Assembly: GCA_902482615.1 (NCBI GenBank)
Contig: CABTAA010000006.1
Coordinates: 1 to 22,648 of the forward strand
Length of the DNA stretch: 22,648 nucleotides
From: an uncultured Collinsella sp.
Lineage (GTDB): Bacteria > Actinomycetota > Coriobacteriia > Coriobacteriales > Coriobacteriaceae
Direction: 5' to 3'
Position numbers and translations under genes: made by a program
Shown: positions 19,786-22,648 of the stretch, piece by piece
Layout: each line of letters starts with the position of its first letter
Position numbering within the stretch: position 1 is the first letter of the stretch
The notes under the pieces: generated by a model
What the model was told of the DNA's origin: nothing
What the model saw: only the letters and a program-made list of their open reading frames with translations
Database searches by the model: none

Positions 19786-21213
19786 ATGGCAGTAGATAAC
19801 AAGCAGATTGCCACCGATGTCCTCGAGCTCGTGGGCGGTGCGGAGAATGTTACCGTCGCTACCAACTGCATGACGCGCTTGCGTCTGACGCTCAAGGACA
19901 ACAACAAGGCCGACGTGGAGAAGATCAAGAAGGTCAAGGGTGTTCTGGGTTGCCAGTTCGCCGGCAGCCAGCTCCAGGTCATCATCGGCCAGAACGTGCC
20001 CAAGGTGCTCGCCGAATTCGTCGCCATGTCCGGCGTCAAGCAGGGTGCCGCGGTCGACGAGAACCTCGACGCTCCTAAGGAGAAGTTCGAGCTCAAGAAC
20101 CTGCCCAATATCATCCTCGACTATCTGTCGGGCTCCATGACCCAGCTGATTCCGCTGCTCATGGCCGGCGGTCTGTTCCGCACCATTGCCGCGGTCCTCG
20201 GTCCCACCATGCTCGGCGTTATCTCCGATACCGATCCGACCTATACGTTCCTCTACACCACCCTGTACGAGGCCACGTTTACCTTTATCCCCATCTACCT
20301 GGGCTATGCCGCCGCTAAGAAACTCGGCGCCACCCCGGTGCTCGGCATGCTCCTCGGCGGCGCCCTCATGGCCCCGTCTGTCGTGAGCGTCGCTACCCAG
20401 GAGGGCGGCGGAATCATTTCCGTCTACGGCATCCAGATCGCTGCTGCCAACTACCAGCAGTCCGTCCTGCCGATCATCCTTTCGGTGCCGGTCCTCTACT
20501 TCATCGAGAAGTTCTTTAAGAAGGTCATGCCCGACGTGCTGTCCACGGTCTTCACGCCGTTCTGCACCATGATTGTCACGATCCCCATCGCCTTCATCGT
20601 TCTTGCCCCGATCGGCAACGAGCTCGGCAACGTTATCGCCAACGCCCTCTTTGGTCTTGCTGACCTTGGCGGTATCGGTATCCTGATCGTCATGGCCATC
20701 CTCGGCGCCTTCTGGCAGCTCTTCGTGGTCTGCGGCATGCACATGCCCGTCATCCTGCTCGCTCAGGTTCAGATCATCGCCGCCGGCTACGATCCCTTCG
20801 TCTTCGTTTCCACCAACTGCGCTATGGCCGCTGTCTGGGGCTGCGCCTTCGGTGCCTTCCTCAAGATGAAGAACCCCGACGAGAAGGGTCTTGCTCTGGG
20901 CTACGTCATCTCCGCCATCGCCGGCGGCGTCACCGAGCCCGCGCTCTTCGGTATCCTCATGCGCTTCCGTCGCACCATGCTCGGCATGTTCATCGGCGGT
21001 GCCATCGGCGCTGTGTTCTCCGGCCTCATGGGTGTTACCTACTACCTGGCCGGCGGTGCCTCCAACTTCCTGGTCTTCACCAACTACCTGCAGGGTGGCC
21101 AGATGAACACCGTCTGGGCTATCGTCGGTATGGCAATCTCCTTTGTCATCGCCGCTGTCGTCGTCTTTGCCACTGGCTTCTCCAAGGAGGAGCTCGCCGA
21201 GATGGAGGCCTAA
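19786..21213 (+). CDS. PTS beta-glucoside-family permease, IIBC components
   Basis: A second sugar-importing PTS permease of 475 residues. The EIIB domain (about 1-90) carries its phosphorylated cysteine at Cys28 (ATNCMTRLRLTL). The EIIC domain follows with about ten hydrophobic segments, the phrase LPNIILDYLSGSMTQLIPLLMAGGL at its start, HMPVILLAQVQI in the middle, and GGVTEPALFGILMR as the conserved glutamate motif. There is no C-terminal IIA domain, so it depends on a separate IIA. GGGGAGGGG ends 4 bases before the ATG at 19786; an in-frame ATG five codons upstream overlaps it. A terminator follows, then a DUF4038 glycoside hydrolase. The family covers beta-glucosides, sucrose and trehalose; this context does not settle which. 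Confidence 0.9.
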   Translation: MAVDNKQIATDVLELVGGAENVTVATNCMTRLRLTLKDNNKADVEKIKKVKGVLGCQFAGSQLQVIIGQNVPKVLAEFVAMSGVKQGAAVDENLDAPKEKFELKNLPNIILDYLSGSMTQLIPLLMAGGLFRTIAAVLGPTMLGVISDTDPTYTFLYTTLYEATFTFIPIYLGYAAAKKLGATPVLGMLLGGALMAPSVVSVATQEGGGIISVYGIQIAAANYQQSVLPIILSVPVLYFIEKFFKKVMPDVLSTVFTPFCTMIVTIPIAFIVLAPIGNELGNVIANALFGLADLGGIGILIVMAILGAFWQLFVVCGMHMPVILLAQVQIIAAGYDPFVFVSTNCAMAAVWGCAFGAFLKMKNPDEKGLALGYVISAIAGGVTEPALFGILMRFRRTMLGMFIGGAIGAVFSGLMGVTYYLAGGASNFLVFTNYLQGGQMNTVWAIVGMAISFVIAAVVVFATGFSKEELAEMEA

Positions 21214-21253
21214 GGCCAAACCATTCGGTCACATACGACCTTACCTACACGAC

Positions 21254-21287
21254 AGGGCCCCGTCAGGCGCAAGCCCGGCGGGGCCCT
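21254..21287 (+). terminator. Terminator after the second PTS gene
   Basis: AGGGCCCCG (21254-21262) and CGGGGCCCT (21279-21287) form a perfect 9-bp stem with a 16-base loop, followed by TCTTA. It lies 41 bases after the PTS stop. The short T-run makes termination possibly incomplete, allowing read-through to the glycoside hydrolase. Confidence 0.7.
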
Positions 21288-21351
21288 TCTTACAAGGTAG
21301 ACTGATTGGGACGGGAGATGCCCGCCCACAAGGGCTTGCTAAACGACGGAG

Positions 21352-21377
21352 GCTTTCGCGCGGGGTTACCGCGAAAG
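21352..21377 (+). repeat. Small hairpin in the leader of the glycoside hydrolase gene
   Basis: CTTTCGCG and CGCGAAAG pair across a 9-base loop about 45 bases upstream of the ATG. The T-run is missing. It may influence expression of the glycoside hydrolase, but its role is unknown. Confidence 0.4.
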
Positions 21378-21422
21378 AATCTGCCGGTTCGCAACTCCTT
21401 TATCAAACGAAAGGACATGCAG

Positions 21423-22648
21423 ATGAGTTTGGGAAAGCTGACCGTTAACGGTCGTCAGGACGGCTTTTTGTGCGAGGGCAAACCGTTCTTTTGGTTTGCC
21501 GATACGTGCTGGAGCGCGTTTACGAGCATTACCGAGGCCGATTGGGACTACTATCTGACCCGTCGCGCCGAGCAGGGCATGAACGTGCTGCAGATCAACA
21601 CGCTGCCGCAGTGGGATCGCTGCTGCCCCGATCTGGGCATTTGGCCCTATGCCAGCGAGGACGGCGTGCATTTTGATTGGTCCCGTCCCAACCAGGCGTA
21701 CTGGGACCGCGCTGTTGCCATGTGTCGCGCTGCCGTCGAGCATGGCATTCGTCCGGCGCTCGTACTTATGTGGTGCAACTACGTGCCCGGTACCTGGGGC
21801 GCCAAGATTGCCGAGCATTGCGGTGCCGAGGTTATGCCGCGCGAGGAGGTCCGTGCCCACGTTGCCCGCGTCGTCGAGAACCTGGGCGAGTTCGACCCCG
21901 TCTACGTGGTGACGGGCGATACCGACTTTACCAGCGACGAGGCGATCGCCTATTACGAGGACGCCCTAGACGAGGTCATCAAACGCGCGCCCGAGGCGTT
22001 GCGCACCATGCATATCAACCGCGGCAACCGTACCATCCCGGCACAGTACCTGGACCGCTTGGACTTTTACATGTTCCAGCCCGGTCATAACTACGAGGGC
22101 CAGCCCGAGGCATGGCGCCTGCCGCAGGACTTTATCGCCAACTACCCCAAAAAGCCGATGGTCAACTCCGAGCCCTGTTACGAGCAGATGGGTGCGTCGC
22201 GCAACGTGTACTGGCGTTTTACCGCGCAGGACTGCCGCGCGAGCGCGTGGTCGTCGATCCTTGCCGGCGCCAGCGCGGGTGTGACCTATGGCGCGCACGG
22301 TGTTTGGAACTGGCAGACCAGCAAGAGTCAGGGCTCGGTGCTGGGCGAGGGCTTCGACATGCCGTTCCGCTGGCAGGAGTGTCTGCAGTTTGCGGGCGTT
22401 TGGGACTTTGGCGCGATCGAGCATGTGCTTGCCGGCCTGGGCGCTACGGCTAGCGACGACGCGCTTGCCGTGGTTCCGGCGCAGGAGCTGCTCGATGATG
22501 CGCGCGAGGCCATTCGCGTGGCGCGCGTTGGCGATCGCGTCGTGGCCCTGGTATTCGCTGTGGTTCTCGCCATTGGTGACGTAGTCGACGAGCAGGTCCT
22601 TCCAGCCGTCTTCCGGCTGGTATGCGGCGAGCTTGTCTTCGGAGCCGG
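21423..22648 (+). CDS. DUF4038-type glycoside hydrolase, open at the window edge
   Basis: The frame is open from the ATG at 21423 to the last base. The first 377 residues are a DUF4038/GH140-like (apiosidase-related) TIM-barrel: LTVNGRQDGFLCEGKPFFWF, ADTCWSAF, EQGMNVLQINTLPQWD, ALVLMWCNYVPGTWG, YVVTGDTDF with a conserved Asp, NSEPCYE with a conserved Glu, and TYGAHGVWNW. These match the family order (FFWLGDT, GFNVIQ, GGD, DGEPCYE, GAHGIW). No signal peptide is seen, so it should act on small imported glycosides. AAAGGA lies 7 bases before the start; an ATG at 21417 is too near that site. From about 22553 the translation becomes V/L/A-rich (FAVVLAIGDVVDEQVLPA), while the opposite strand reads like real protein. 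The C-terminal part is therefore suspect. Confidence 0.8.
   Translation, partial: MSLGKLTVNGRQDGFLCEGKPFFWFADTCWSAFTSITEADWDYYLTRRAEQGMNVLQINTLPQWDRCCPDLGIWPYASEDGVHFDWSRPNQAYWDRAVAMCRAAVEHGIRPALVLMWCNYVPGTWGAKIAEHCGAEVMPREEVRAHVARVVENLGEFDPVYVVTGDTDFTSDEAIAYYEDALDEVIKRAPEALRTMHINRGNRTIPAQYLDRLDFYMFQPGHNYEGQPEAWRLPQDFIANYPKKPMVNSEPCYEQMGASRNVYWRFTAQDCRASAWSSILAGASAGVTYGAHGVWNWQTSKSQGSVLGEGFDMPFRWQECLQFAGVWDFGAIEHVLAGLGATASDDALAVVPAQELLDDAREAIRVARVGDRVVALVFAVVLAIGDVVDEQVLPAVFRLVCGELVFGA
22553..22648 (-). CDS. Possible fragment of a minus-strand gene at the window edge
   Basis: The last 95 bases read on the minus strand give GWKDLLVDYVTNGENHSEY and flanking residues (GSEDKLAAYQPED before it), a balanced, charged, aromatic-containing sequence typical of real protein. 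The plus-strand reading of the same bases is composition-biased like an antisense shadow. I do not recognise the family. No start or stop codon defines the fragment, and it abuts the glycoside hydrolase without a gap. Confidence 0.35.

Noticed and set aside
19741..21219. 492-codon minus-strand open frame opposite the second PTS gene
   Set aside because: Composition is dominated by D, E, G and H from reversing membrane-protein codons; no recognisable domain.
1..22648. CRISPR array, tRNA, rRNA or prophage
   Set aside because: No regularly spaced repeats, no cloverleaf or rRNA sequence, and no phage structural genes were seen.

Overview
The window reads as a high-GC, gut-type actinobacterium. 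Collinsella (Coriobacteriia) fits best: GC-rich NNC/NNG codon use, an aspartokinase / threonine synthase / homoserine kinase block, two sucrose/beta-glucoside-type PTS permeases, fructosidases and an IS110 element. The genus call is inference from gene content; no rRNA or tRNA is present.

Layout. (1) 1-2785: threonine biosynthesis, with lysC (5' end only, minus strand) divergent from thrC and thrB; thrB is flanked on both sides by nested palindromes of about 111 bp. (2) 2786-4029: an AT-richer accessory patch with a secreted DUF5626-like protein and a 34-residue membrane peptide missing from simple ORF lists. (3) 4030-5442: a toxin-antitoxin-like pair (DUF3990 ADP-ribosyltransferase-fold protein plus XRE protein). 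It is preceded by a perfect 20-bp inverted repeat that looks like both a terminator for the gene before it and a double operator. (4) 5478-10201, all minus: engB, mtnN, a membrane-anchored class A beta-lactamase-like serine hydrolase, pflA and a DegV protein. (5) 10478-16129: a LacI-regulated sucrose/fructan locus with lacI, a GH32-like enzyme, PTS IIBC and a GH32 sucrose-6-phosphate hydrolase. A textbook promoter is covered by two tandem LacI-type operators, with a third upstream and a fourth on lacI itself. (6) About 16236-17862: a GC-richer IS110 element whose DEDD recombinase carries an extra C-terminal XRE helix-turn-helix; its 5' non-coding region is the expected place for a bridge RNA. 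(7) 17958-22648: a secondary carbohydrate/ester locus. A minus-strand Ig-like/alpha-beta hydrolase is divergent from a plus-strand PTS IIBC across a 490-bp region rich in TAAAC inverted repeats; a DUF4038 glycoside hydrolase follows and runs to the window edge.

How the parts work together. In block 5 sugar would be taken up and phosphorylated by the PTS IIBC (no IIA domain, so a IIA from elsewhere is needed), cleaved by GH32 enzymes, and repressed by LacI. Blocks 5 and 7 look like separately regulated saccharide modules, with the IS110 element between them. The most unusual items are the IS110-XRE fusion with its candidate bridge RNA region, the dual-purpose palindrome before the DUF3990/XRE pair, and an abrupt change of coding strand about 95 bases before the window end.
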